Of a stretch of 38,925 bases of DNA, positions 1 through 8,822 are shown piece by piece (position 1 is the stretch's first letter; each line of letters starts with the position of its first letter). This DNA is from Prevotella sp. CAG:924 (GTDB lineage Bacteria; Bacteroidota; Bacteroidia; Bacteroidales; Bacteroidaceae), in NCBI GenBank assembly GCA_000431975.1, contig HF988555.1, positions 1 through 38,925 on the forward strand. The letters are read 5' to 3'. The notes under the pieces were generated by a model, which was not told the origin of the DNA, ran no database searches, and saw nothing but the letters and a program-made list of their open reading frames with translations. A program made the translations under genes and the position numbers.

Positions 1-1128
1 ATGAAGAAACAATTGTTTATGGCAGTTCTGCTAACGGCAGCCTTTTCTGTGTGTCAACAAATTCAGGCGAAGATACATCCTGGAGCCCTGTGGCCTGATG
101 ATAAGGGAATTCACATCAACGCTCATGGCGGAGGCGTGCTTCGTTGTGGTGACACATTCTATTGGTTTGGCGAGCACAAGGCCGATACGACCAGTTCCGC
201 CATGGTGGGTGTGACCTGTTATTCCTCGGTCGATCTCGAGCATTGGACCAACCGTGGCGTAGCTCTGCAGGTAAGTGAGACCCCAGGAAATGATTTGGAA
301 CGGGGATGTATCCTGGAACGTCCCAAAGTGATCTACAACAAAAAGACCGGTAAGTATGTCATGTGGTTTCATCTTGAACTCAAAGGCAAAGGATATGCCG
401 CCGCACGTTATGGTGTAGCGGTAGCGGACAAGCCACAAGGGCCTTATACCTTCTTGCGTTCCGGCCGCGTGAATCCGGAGACATGGCCTGTCAATCTTCA
501 GCATCCCGATACGGCTGCCCTTACGAAAGCCCTGCACCAGGAGCCCGCACTGAAGTGGTGGACACCGGAGTGGATGAAATATGTCAAGGAAGGACTGTTC
601 ACATGGAGAGACTACTCTGGCGGACAGATGGCCCGCGACCAGACCGTCTTTGTCGACGATGACGGAAAAGCTTATCACATCTATGCCTCAGAGGAAAACC
701 TCACACTGCAGATTGCTGAGTTGAACGATGATTATACAGCCCATACCGGACGTTATGTGCGCATAGCCGAAGGCGGACAGAATGAGGCTCCCGCACTGTT
801 CAAACACGATGGCACATATTGGATGATTACCAGCGGATGCACAGGATGGGCACCCAACAAAGCGAGAATGTTCAAAGCTACAAATATCTTCGGTCCCTGG
901 GAACAAGTGCCTACACCATGTATCGGGCCGGGAGCCGACAAGACTTTCGGCGGACAGAGCACGTATGTGCTGAAAATTGGTGATAATTTTGTATTTATGG
1001 CGGATATATGGCGTCCGGAACATCCGAGCGACGCACGGTATATATGGCTGCCGATCAGATTTGACCATGGGACGCCGGTGATTGAGTGGACAGATGAATG
1101 GGATATAGCCTCTTTGCTTACCCGTTGA
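1..1128 (+). CDS. Secreted GH43-family glycoside hydrolase, exo-beta-1,3-galactanase-like
   Basis: A 375-aa protein with a signal peptide (about residues 1-23, cut after QA) followed by a five-bladed-propeller type GH43 domain. The N-terminal motif INAHGGGVL then YWFGEHK is the form seen in the GH43 galactanase-like subfamilies (such as GH43_24), where the usual catalytic-base Asp of the first blade is absent. D213 (ARDQTVF) and E262 (NEAPALF) fit the pKa-modulating Asp and the acid Glu. Q319 in GGQSTYVL matches the Gln proposed as unusual base in characterised exo-beta-1,3-galactanases. It probably trims beta-1,3-galactan chains, for example of arabinogalactan, in the periplasm or at the surface. 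The ATG is the first base of the window, so its promoter and any upstream polysaccharide-utilisation partners are unseen. Family assignment is strong; substrate is inferred. Confidence 0.85.
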   Translation: MKKQLFMAVLLTAAFSVCQQIQAKIHPGALWPDDKGIHINAHGGGVLRCGDTFYWFGEHKADTTSSAMVGVTCYSSVDLEHWTNRGVALQVSETPGNDLERGCILERPKVIYNKKTGKYVMWFHLELKGKGYAAARYGVAVADKPQGPYTFLRSGRVNPETWPVNLQHPDTAALTKALHQEPALKWWTPEWMKYVKEGLFTWRDYSGGQMARDQTVFVDDDGKAYHIYASEENLTLQIAELNDDYTAHTGRYVRIAEGGQNEAPALFKHDGTYWMITSGCTGWAPNKARMFKATNIFGPWEQVPTPCIGPGADKTFGGQSTYVLKIGDNFVFMADIWRPEHPSDARYIWLPIRFDHGTPVIEWTDEWDIASLLTR

Positions 1129-1153
1129 CATCTGTCTCGAGTTCCCTGACTAT

Positions 1154-1197
1154 ACAGCTGTCGTGACGTGCCTGTCAAAGGTCCGCACGACAGCTGT
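1154..1197 (+). terminator. 12-bp perfect inverted repeat after the GH43 gene, terminator-like
   Basis: The arms ACAGCTGTCGTG (1154-1165) and CACGACAGCTGT (1186-1197) pair perfectly around a 20-nt loop, 26 nt after the GH43 stop. No T-run follows on either strand, so it is not a canonical intrinsic terminator. It may stop transcription less efficiently, protect the 3' end, or be a protein-binding palindrome. Confidence 0.45.
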
Positions 1198-1637
1198 CTG
1201 CATTTGATGCCCCTATTCTCAGATTTACCTACAACCATAAAGATACTCTGTAGCAACGACACACATATCACCAGGTATAAGAAATATCCCCCCAACCGAC
1301 TTGAACAAACAAATTGGAAGGATTGAGGAAATACCTACCTATTCTTATGCGGATATTTGTGACATAGACGTATAATAGCTTTTAACTTTCATCAAGTACC
1401 AATCGGGGATAGTGATCACATCAAGAAGAATGGCAATTGACTACCAAGGCAAGCAGCACATCTTTTCATAATTTTCTGGATAGCTTTCTGCAAGGTGTCT
1501 ACTGCCTCTGCCTATAAAGAGGAAAACATCTAGTTAGATTAAGAAAAATCACAAGATACAGATCCTTGAACAGGTAGTATATGGATATTGAAAAAACATT
1601 CTTGCTGTGTTTCCGGACACTATAATATCACCTTACG

Positions 1638-1753
1638 CGAGCACCTATAAATCTCCACGGCCTGTGGTATGGAAGGGCGGCTGACCGATAGCGGAATGAA
1701 GAGGATCGGGAAAGATGGTCGGCGACAAGGGTTCTACAGTACTTTTATTTAAC
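1638..1753. repeat. Diverged dispersed repeat, copy A
   Basis: It shares collinear blocks with copy B: CGAGCACCTATAA (1638-1650), TATGGAAG (1668-1675), CGGGAAAGA (1707-1715), GGCGACAA (1721-1728) and a TTTTATTTA run near the end. Spacing between blocks differs by indels, so the duplication is old. Read on the minus strand, both copies give a peptide with LSPT near one end (PLSPTIFPD here, SLSPTFLDD in copy B), which hints at a once-coding or mobile origin. Confidence 0.5.
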
Positions 1754-1930
1754 ATGCGGCACCTCGTGTATGCAAGAGCCTGCATACACAGTCAGATAGA
1801 ACAAGAAATGACTTAGGGAGAAATCCGATTTTTGCAGGCAAGAAGTGCCCAACCTACATTTTTGTCCGAAATCTGCTGCGAAGGCCAGAAAAAGTACCAT
1901 TTTGGACCATTAATGACTTGATTTTAGAAG

Positions 1931-2018
1931 CAATACTGACTTCTTCTAGAACCAATACTGACTTTGTCTAGAACCAATACTGACTTTGTCTAGAACCAAT
2001 ACTGACCTTTTTCGAGCA
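1931..2018. repeat. 22-bp tandem repeat, four units
   Basis: Units start at 1931, 1953, 1975 and 1997, each 22 nt with consensus CAATACTGACTTTGTCTAGA plus AC. The two middle units are identical; the first differs in two bases and the last is degenerate in its second half. A further decayed unit (TGACTTGATTTTAGAAG) precedes at about 1914-1930. The array abuts copy B of the dispersed repeat, with the last unit running into its first bases. No function is visible. Confidence 0.85.
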
Positions 2019-2145
2019 CCTATAAGCCTGACATATTCCACCCTGTCGGATGCCGTCAAGAAGGGAGTATGGAAGCGATAAACGACCGGGAAAGAGTCAT
2101 CCAAGAAGGTTGGCGACAAAGAATAGTATCTCATTTTTATTTACA
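2013..2145. repeat. Diverged dispersed repeat, copy B
   Basis: Partner of copy A, with matching blocks at 2013-2025 (CGAGCACCTATAA), 2068-2075 (TATGGAAG), 2087-2095 (CGGGAAAGA), 2112-2119 (GGCGACAA) and an AT-rich TTTTATTTA tail. It begins where the 22-bp array ends. A 62-codon minus-strand frame crosses it and the array but has no recognisable relatives and looks incidental. Confidence 0.5.
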
Positions 2146-2686
2146 CACGACAATCCTACATGTATAATGGGCAATGCTTGTCATCCGATAAAGACGGGGA
2201 CATCCGATGAGGACGGCCTCTAAGCGTGCTGGTTGTTTTAATTTGTGAACGTAAAGACCAGCAAGTCACCATCGATGATGAAAAGCTCGAAGGATATCGT
2301 ATTATCTTCAAGTGATCGGTCTGACACCTGTATCGAAAGATCAATGGACCATGCCAAAATAAACTAAAGGGCGGTTCGGAAGAAAGCAGAAGACATGGGG
2401 CAAGCCTATAAAATGACATAGAGGTCTTCATAATATGTCAAATACTTTTTCGCAAAAATTGATACCTATATCATCGATTTCCGTAACCTGGTTTATAGAT
2501 ATAACATCCAGTACACCTCTTGTTCACAAGGATTCTTCCAATTCTCCCTTTTGTAAGCCGTACTTTTCTGACAACCCTTATAATATTCATCTAAGAAAAT
2601 ACTGATGATTATATTCCGCTTCTTCACATACCTTATTATAATATACCCTGGAACAAATCGACAACAAGGAAAAATAAGGCTGGAAA

Positions 2687-2718
2687 CTTGCCGTTCTCCA
2701 TGAAAATGCGTAAGTTTG
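2687..2718 (+). promoter_or_regulatory. Promoter of the FAA-hydrolase gene
   Basis: The -7 element TAAGTTTG lies at 2711-2718 and a -33 element CTTG at 2687-2690, separated by 20 nt. This matches the Bacteroidota housekeeping consensus TTTG-N19-21-TAnnTTTG with one -33 mismatch. Transcription would start near 2725, giving a leader of only about 16 nt. Confidence 0.65.
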
Positions 2719-2740
2719 TACCAACAACCCATACTATACA

Positions 2741-3358
2741 ATGAAAATATTCTGCATCGGCATGAATTATGCCGCACACAATCAGGAGCTCCACGGCACG
2801 CTTGAGAAGACCGATGAGCCTGTGATCTTTCTCAAGCCCGACTCTGCGCTGCTACGCCAAGGCAAGCCTTTCTTCATTCCCGACCACTTAGGACGTATCG
2901 AATATGAGACCGAGGTGGTGGTACGCATCTGCAAGCTCGGAAAGTCAGTACCCGTACGCTTTGCCCCGCGCTACTATGACGCCGTGACCCTGGGCATCGA
3001 CTTCACTGCCCGCGAACTGCAACACAAGCTCGCTGCCAACGGACAGCCCTGGGATCTTGCCAAGGGATTCGACGGCGCAGCCTGCATCGGAGAATGGGTG
3101 GACAAGACCCTGCTGCCCGACATCCAGCGCCTGAGATTCCATCTCGACATCAATGGCACCACTGTTCAGGAAGGTTCGACAGCCGACATGCTGCGTACGG
3201 TGGATGAGATCATCTCCTATGTGTCGCAATACTACACGCTCAAGACCGGAGACCTTCTCTTCACAGGCACACCGGCCGGTGTCGGACCCGTACATATCAA
3301 CGATCATCTCGTCGGTACGCTTGAGGAAAGGAAAGTGCTCGATTTCCTGTGCAAATAG
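2741..3358 (+). CDS. Fumarylacetoacetate hydrolase (FAH) family protein
   Basis: A 205-aa single-domain FAH-fold enzyme of normal length for the YcgM-type group. It starts at the first residues of the fold (MKIFCIGMNYAAH). The metal-binding acidic cluster is visible in IEYETEVVVRI and FTARELQ, the catalytic-lid lysine region in WDLAKGFDGAACIG, and the closing glycine loop in FTGTPAGVGPV. Such proteins are Mg-dependent hydrolases, tautomerases or decarboxylases acting on beta-diketo or oxaloacetate-like compounds in the cytosol; many have a housekeeping oxaloacetate tautomerase or acylpyruvase role. It stands alone with its own promoter, so context does not reveal the substrate. Confidence 0.85.
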   Translation: MKIFCIGMNYAAHNQELHGTLEKTDEPVIFLKPDSALLRQGKPFFIPDHLGRIEYETEVVVRICKLGKSVPVRFAPRYYDAVTLGIDFTARELQHKLAANGQPWDLAKGFDGAACIGEWVDKTLLPDIQRLRFHLDINGTTVQEGSTADMLRTVDEIISYVSQYYTLKTGDLLFTGTPAGVGPVHINDHLVGTLEERKVLDFLCK

Positions 3359-3875
3359 CAACAGAGCAGAAGCCATCGTACTGCCGACAAATACAGCACA
3401 CTCCTTCTGCTCTCATTCCCTTACCGGCACCGCATACACTTCCTCTTCAGACAAGTGGCATGGCCAAGACGGCACCACTCCGGAGCATCAGTCTGCCGAA
3501 GACTATAGAATATAAAGAAAAATGATCCATTTTTTATTGGTCTTCCCTTATCCGGGACAACGATCCAAACGATCTGTCAGAAAGCATTGCACCTCCGTCC
3601 AACAACACGAACAAGGCAGAAGCCCACAACAGCAATTCGGCTTCTATATGCCTGAAAAAAGCGATATAGCTTCAAAGGCCTTTGGTTGATGTTCTTAGGC
3701 CTCGATTATATATTCCTTCAACGCAGGCAAAAATCCGCTTAGATACAGGGGTTGATACCATCAGCCGGCAGGTACATTCACCTGCCGGCCCATACAATAA
3801 AGGCAGAAAAAAAACGTTATTTCACCGATATATCATTTTTCTCTGACAGAAGATAACAAAAGGATTTCCAATACC
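3359..3875. other. Intergenic 517 bp between the FAH gene and porU
   Basis: No convincing gene was found; open frames running in from the FAH gene are shadows. The only clear structure is the perfect hairpin at 3764-3789. No TAnnTTTG element stands out before porU, so the porU promoter is unidentified. Confidence 0.6.
3764..3789 (+). other. Perfect 10-bp inverted repeat upstream of porU
   Basis: The arms GCCGGCAGGT and ACCTGCCGGC enclose a 6-nt loop (ACATTC), 86 nt before the porU start. It is GC-rich and stable but followed by no T-run on either strand. It could be a terminator lacking a U-tract, a leader hairpin in the porU mRNA, or a repressor operator. Confidence 0.6.
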
Positions 3876-6800
3876 TTGACTATAAGATTTTTTCGACATC
3901 TCTCCCTACTCGCCGGCCTCCTCACGGCCTCTGTTACAGCCGGAGCGCAACGGTTTGTTAATCTCACCAGCGATCAGGTGAGGGTAGACACGGCGCTGCC
4001 CCATTTTTCCTGTTCCATCCCCCTTTCCGGCCAATATGCCGACTCCACTTATACCTGTTCGATACTCTATCCTGAGTTTATCGACATGACCTCACAGGAC
4101 ATCCGCAACTACAGGTCGGTGATGGACCGCGACGGCAGTTCCACCCTGTCTTTGGAAGACCGGACTCCTACTCTGCCTGTTCTCCGGCAGACCATCGCCG
4201 TGGAGCGCAAACGGGGAGCTCTGGAGATACAGATGTGCCCCATTGTCTATCGGGATGGCAAATACCAACTGTTGGTGAGTTTCATGCTGCGCGTGGACGC
4301 TGCCGCCAAGCCACTACTTGGCTCTGCCACACGGCAGCAGGCCCCCGCCAGGACACAGAAGGCCACCTCAGGTGTCACAGCCGCCGACAGATATGCAGCC
4401 CATTCCGTCCTGGCCAATGGCCGTTGGGCTAAGATCCGTGTGCCGTCCACAGGGGTCTATCAACTCACCGACGCACTCATCCGCCGTGCAGGATTCACCG
4501 ATCTCAGTCGCATCAAGATCTACGGCTACGGCGGCAATCTGCAGAACGAGACACTCACGGCAGAAGATCTCATCGCAGAAGACGACTTGAAAGAAGTAGC
4601 TACCTGTAAGGCGGGTGGCAAACGGCTGTTCTATGCCAAAGGACCCGTCAGCTGGGAGAGCAACACGGCTACCCGACGTACGCGCAATCCCTATTCCGAT
4701 TATGGATATTATTTCCTCACAGAGTCGGACGCAGAACCGCTGAGCGTCGACTCCGCAACTTTCGTCAGCTCGTTCTATCCCTCGGCCGACGACTATCACT
4801 CCCTCTACGAACAGGACGGCTACTCATGGTATCAGGGTGGCCGCAACCTCTTCGATCCGGAAGCGACGGCTGCAGGCAGCACCCGCAAGATCGTGCTTAC
4901 CAACCCGGCCCTGTCAGACAACGCTGCCGACAGAGGAGGCGCGCTCTCTGTCTGCGTGGCGGCAGCCACGGCAAGCCGGGTGAGCGTCAGCCTCAACGGC
5001 ACCACCCTCGGTGAGCTCTCCATCACGCTCAGCTCCTACGACGCAGGCAACCAAGTCATCGGCACATGGAACGTGGACCAACTATTGCCTTCCGATACCG
5101 TATCCATCACCTGCACAAGCGGCGGACCCATCCGCCTCGACTATGCGTCCATGGCATGGAAGACACCCAAAGCCACACCACGCCTGTCGGCCATCACAGC
5201 CACACCGGAATATGTCTATAACATCACACCTCAAGACCATCATGCCGATCCCGCAGCCGACATGGTGATCATTATCCCTACCTCACAAAAATACAGAGAC
5301 CAGGCCGAACGGCTGGCAGCCTTCCACGAGAGCCACGATGCGATGCGTGTCAACATCGTACCGGCTGACGAGCTTTACAACGAATTCTCCAGCGGCACAC
5401 CCGATGCCAATGCCTACCGCCGCTACCTGAAGATGCTCTACGACCGTGCCACGACCGAAGCCGACATGCCACGCTACCTCCTGCTCATGGGCGACTGTAT
5501 GTGGGATAACCGCATGCTCACTCCGGCCTGCAGCAATCTGAGCGCAGACGACTATCTGCTCTGCTACGAGAGCGAGAACTCCTTCAATGATGTCTACTGC
5601 TATGTCGACGACGGCTTCTTCGCACTCCTCGACGATGGAGAAGGCGGCAATCCCCTGTCGGCCGACAAGCTCGACGTAGCTGTCGGGCGCCTGCCGGTCA
5701 CCACAGCCAATGAGGCGAAAAACATGGTCGACAAAATCATCCGCTATGCCGCGAACAGCGAGGCAGGAGACTGGCAGAACACAATTATGTTCATGGGCGA
5801 CGACGGCAACTCCAACATCCACATGCGTGATGTCAATGCGGTGGCCGATGACATAGCAGCCCGCTATCCCGGCTTTCTCATCAAGAAAGTGATGTGGGAT
5901 GCCTACAACGAGGAGACTTCCTCCACCGGTAACCGCTATCCCGAGGTGAGCGCACTCATCAAAGCACAGCAACAGGCCGGCGCGCTCATCATGGACTACG
6001 GCGGCCACGGCATTGAATATCAGATCTCTCATGAACGTGTGCTGGAGCTCAACGACTTCAAGACCTTCACCAACACCCATCTGCCACTGTGGATCACCGC
6101 TTCCTGCGACATCATGCCGTTTGACGGTACTAAGGAGACCATCGGCGAACAGGCTGTCCTCAACGCACAGGGCGGAGCCATCGCCTTCTTCGGTACCGCA
6201 CGCACCGTGATCACCACCTACAACAAAGAAATCAACCATGCGTTCCTGAACTATGTGCTCAGCCTGCAGAACGGGAAGCCGACTACCATCGGAGAGGCAC
6301 AACGGCTGGCCAAGAACCAGATGATCACCGACCGGCTCGACCTCACCTGCAACAAACTGCAGTATGCCCTTCTCGGCGATCCTGCACTCGCACTTCCCCT
6401 GCCCACACTCACTGCCGTCGTCGACTCGATCAATGGCGAAGAAGTGACAGCACCCGCACTGCCGACCATGAAGGCCGGGCAGCGCGTACGCATCAGCGGA
6501 CATATCGAGAACGCGCCCCACTTCACCGGACTCGTGAGCATCACCGTACGCGATTCGCGCGAGCTCATCACCTGCAAGATGAACAACAGTGCCGAGACCG
6601 ACACGCCTTTCACCTTCTATGACCGGCAGAAGACGCTTTTCCAGTCGACCGACAGCATACGTGACGGACGGTTTGACTTCCAGTTCACCGTGCCCATCGA
6701 CATCAACTATTCGAACGAGAGCGGGCTCATCAACCTCTATGCCGTGGGCTACAATCTCTCCTCAGCCACCTCCTCTGACAATGCACAGCCGAATGAGTCC

Positions 6801-7526
6801 ACCCTTAGTATCGCCCACGGAGCTGAAGACCGGTTCCTCGTCGGCGGAACGGACATCGAAGCCAATGACTCCACAGGTCCGAAGATCTTCTGCTACCTCA
6901 ACACACCCGAATTCCAAGACGGAGGAACAGTGAATGCGACACCTTTCTTTGTAGCCAAGATCAGCGACTCCGACGGCATCAACGTGACCGGCAACGGCAT
7001 CGGCCACGACCTGCAGCTCATCATTGACAACAATGCGGAGACGACCTATACCCTCAACGACAATTTCTCCTACGATTTCGGGTCATTCACCGAAGGTACC
7101 ACCTACTACAGCATCCCGACCCTCGAGCCCGGCGACCATACGCTCCTTTTCCGCGCCTGGGACGTACTCAACAATCCCTCTACGGCAGCTCTGCGCTTCC
7201 GCGTCAAGGCCGGTCTGCAACCCACGCTCTATGACATTAATGCCATAGACAACCCCGCCACGACTTCGACGACCTTCATCGTCAGCCATGACTTCCAAGG
7301 CTCTGCCACCGATATCACCATCGAAGTATTTGACACCACGGGACGACTGCTCTGGCATCACGTCTGCCACGACACGACACCTGTAGGACCTTACACTTAC
7401 AGCTGGAACCTCACCCAGGACGACGGTCATCAGCTCGACACCGGCGTCTACCTCTACCGTGTCCGCATCTCATGCAGTGGGGGTGACGGCAGCTCTAAAA
7501 CCAAGAAACTCATCGTCATACGATGA
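3876..7526 (+). CDS. porU: Type IX secretion system sortase PorU
   Basis: A 1216-aa gingipain-family (peptidase C25) cysteine protease, close to known PorU length of about 1160 aa. PorU is the cell-surface sortase of the type IX system: it removes the C-terminal sorting domain of cargo and joins the new end to anionic lipopolysaccharide. A signal peptide (about residues 1-24, ending AGAQ) is followed by an N-terminal beta-rich domain, the C25 caspase-like domain with catalytic H711 (DYGGHGIEYQ) and C744 (TASCDIMPFD), Ig-like modules, and its own C-terminal sorting-type domain with the FlgD-like GVYLYRVRI motif. The start is a TTG at 3876 with AAAGG about 12 nt upstream; no in-frame ATG lies near. 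porV follows after 121 nt, the usual pairing. Confidence 0.95.
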   Translation: MTIRFFRHLSLLAGLLTASVTAGAQRFVNLTSDQVRVDTALPHFSCSIPLSGQYADSTYTCSILYPEFIDMTSQDIRNYRSVMDRDGSSTLSLEDRTPTLPVLRQTIAVERKRGALEIQMCPIVYRDGKYQLLVSFMLRVDAAAKPLLGSATRQQAPARTQKATSGVTAADRYAAHSVLANGRWAKIRVPSTGVYQLTDALIRRAGFTDLSRIKIYGYGGNLQNETLTAEDLIAEDDLKEVATCKAGGKRLFYAKGPVSWESNTATRRTRNPYSDYGYYFLTESDAEPLSVDSATFVSSFYPSADDYHSLYEQDGYSWYQGGRNLFDPEATAAGSTRKIVLTNPALSDNAADRGGALSVCVAAATASRVSVSLNGTTLGELSITLSSYDAGNQVIGTWNVDQLLPSDTVSITCTSGGPIRLDYASMAWKTPKATPRLSAITATPEYVYNITPQDHHADPAADMVIIIPTSQKYRDQAERLAAFHESHDAMRVNIVPADELYNEFSSGTPDANAYRRYLKMLYDRATTEADMPRYLLLMGDCMWDNRMLTPACSNLSADDYLLCYESENSFNDVYCYVDDGFFALLDDGEGGNPLSADKLDVAVGRLPVTTANEAKNMVDKIIRYAANSEAGDWQNTIMFMGDDGNSNIHMRDVNAVADDIAARYPGFLIKKVMWDAYNEETSSTGNRYPEVSALIKAQQQAGALIMDYGGHGIEYQISHERVLELNDFKTFTNTHLPLWITASCDIMPFDGTKETIGEQAVLNAQGGAIAFFGTARTVITTYNKEINHAFLNYVLSLQNGKPTTIGEAQRLAKNQMITDRLDLTCNKLQYALLGDPALALPLPTLTAVVDSINGEEVTAPALPTMKAGQRVRISGHIENAPHFTGLVSITVRDSRELITCKMNNSAETDTPFTFYDRQKTLFQSTDSIRDGRFDFQFTVPIDINYSNESGLINLYAVGYNLSSATSSDNAQPNESTLSIAHGAEDRFLVGGTDIEANDSTGPKIFCYLNTPEFQDGGTVNATPFFVAKISDSDGINVTGNGIGHDLQLIIDNNAETTYTLNDNFSYDFGSFTEGTTYYSIPTLEPGDHTLLFRAWDVLNNPSTAALRFRVKAGLQPTLYDINAIDNPATTSTTFIVSHDFQGSATDITIEVFDTTGRLLWHHVCHDTTPVGPYTYSWNLTQDDGHQLDTGVYLYRVRISCSGGDGSSKTKKLIVIR

Positions 7527-7647
7527 CCAGGCGGCTAAAAGCGCACTCAAGCCGGCAGGCAAGAGGATGACAAGACCGGCAAGCCGGCCAATATGCAATA
7601 ATTCCACAGAAAGCTCCGTTATACTAATACGAATAATATCCTTCAGA

Positions 7648-8820
7648 ATGAATAAGATCCTCCCCACTGCCCTGCTGCTCTTCGCCACCCTTCAGGCAAG
7701 CGCTCAGGACAAGAACGAAATGTTCAACCCCGTCAACACTTCAGTGACCTCGCAGAGCATTGCCCCCGATGCCCGTGCCGCCGGTATGGGCGATGTAGGA
7801 GCAGCCACTGACCCTGATGTGACAGCACAATATTGGAACCCCGCCAAATATCCTTTCTGCATCTCCAGAGCAGCCGTATCACTCAACTACACTCCTTGGC
7901 TGCGTCAGTTGGTCAGCGACATGGACCTGGCCTATCTCGTAGGCTATTATCGTATCGGTGACTACAGCGCCGTCTCAGCCTCACTCCGCTATTTCTCCCT
8001 CGGCGAGGTGCAACTGTCGAGCAACATAGCCGGTGACGATGACTATGCCAATACCATCAATCCTTACGAAATGTCTTTCGATGTGGCCTACTCACTGATG
8101 CTGAGCGAGAAGTTCTCCATCGCTGCCGCCGTGCGCTGGATCTATTCCGACATTACCTATAATTACACCGATGAGACCGCACCCGCATCGGCCTTCGGTG
8201 CCGACCTGGCCCTCTACTATCAGAACTACCTCAATCTCGGACAGCGTGAATGCCAGCTCGGACTGGGAATGAACATCTCGAACATCGGTTCGAAAATCAC
8301 TTTCGGAGGCAGCGACGACGGCCTGTTCATCCCCACCAACCTGCGTCTGGGTGCTTCGCTGATGATCCCCATCGACGAATATAACCGCATCACCTTTGCC
8401 GCTGACGCCAACAAGCTCCTCGTGCCCACTTTCCCCCAACAACGCGATGGCGAGTCGACCGAGGACTATGAGCAACGCATACAGAAGGAATACTACGATG
8501 TGTCTTCCATCTCCGGTATCTTCAAGAGTTTCGGCGATGCCCCCGGCGGATTCAAGGAGGAGCTGCAGGAAATTCAATGGAGCTTAGGCGCTGAATATAT
8601 CTATAACGACAAGTTCGCCCTCCGTGCGGGCTACCACCATGAGAGCGAGAACAAAGGCAACCGTAAATACTTCACCGTAGGTGCAGGATTCAAGATGAGC
8701 GCGTTCCAGCTCGATGCCGGCTATGTCATCGCTACGGCAAAGACCAACCCACTCGACCAAACACTCCGTCTCTCGCTCACATTCGATATGGACGGTATCA
8801 AAGACTTAATACGTAGATAA
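7648..8820 (+). CDS. porV: Type IX secretion outer-membrane protein PorV (LptO)
   Basis: A 390-aa outer-membrane barrel protein, almost exactly the expected PorV length. I chose the ATG at 7648 because it opens a signal peptide (MNKILPTALLLFATLQASAQ); the frame runs further upstream over the porU end but that part reads as shadow. The mature N-terminus has the PorV signature SIAPDARAAGMGDVGAAT followed by YWNPAKYPF. PorV shuttles cargo from the SprA translocon to the attachment complex containing PorU. It is very probably co-transcribed with porU upstream and with ispF, whose start lies 2 nt after the porV stop. Confidence 0.95.
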   Translation: MNKILPTALLLFATLQASAQDKNEMFNPVNTSVTSQSIAPDARAAGMGDVGAATDPDVTAQYWNPAKYPFCISRAAVSLNYTPWLRQLVSDMDLAYLVGYYRIGDYSAVSASLRYFSLGEVQLSSNIAGDDDYANTINPYEMSFDVAYSLMLSEKFSIAAAVRWIYSDITYNYTDETAPASAFGADLALYYQNYLNLGQRECQLGLGMNISNIGSKITFGGSDDGLFIPTNLRLGASLMIPIDEYNRITFAADANKLLVPTFPQQRDGESTEDYEQRIQKEYYDVSSISGIFKSFGDAPGGFKEELQEIQWSLGAEYIYNDKFALRAGYHHESENKGNRKYFTVGAGFKMSAFQLDAGYVIATAKTNPLDQTLRLSLTFDMDGIKDLIRR

Positions 8821-8822
8821 TC

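Larger units (their letters stand above)
1198..2710. other. Gene-poor 1.5-kb region with decayed sequence and repeats
   Basis: No reading frame here looks like a real gene. Composition is more AT-rich than the flanking genes and stops occur in all frames. The region holds a 22-bp tandem array (1931-2018), two diverged repeat copies (about 1638-1753 and 2013-2145) and a possible very decayed transposase tail (about 2245-2450). It looks like a graveyard between two unrelated genes. Confidence 0.6.

Noticed and set aside
1931..2018. CRISPR array
   Set aside because: The 22-bp units are contiguous with no unique spacers and there are no cas genes in the window.
5283..6521. A 412-codon minus-strand frame inside porU
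   Set aside because: It lies antisense to the well-supported porU catalytic region and its translation has no motif; long antisense frames are expected in GC-rich codon-biased genes.
7459..7647. Upstream extension of the porV frame over the porU end
   Set aside because: The signal peptide begins at ATG 7648 and the extension lacks protein-like character.
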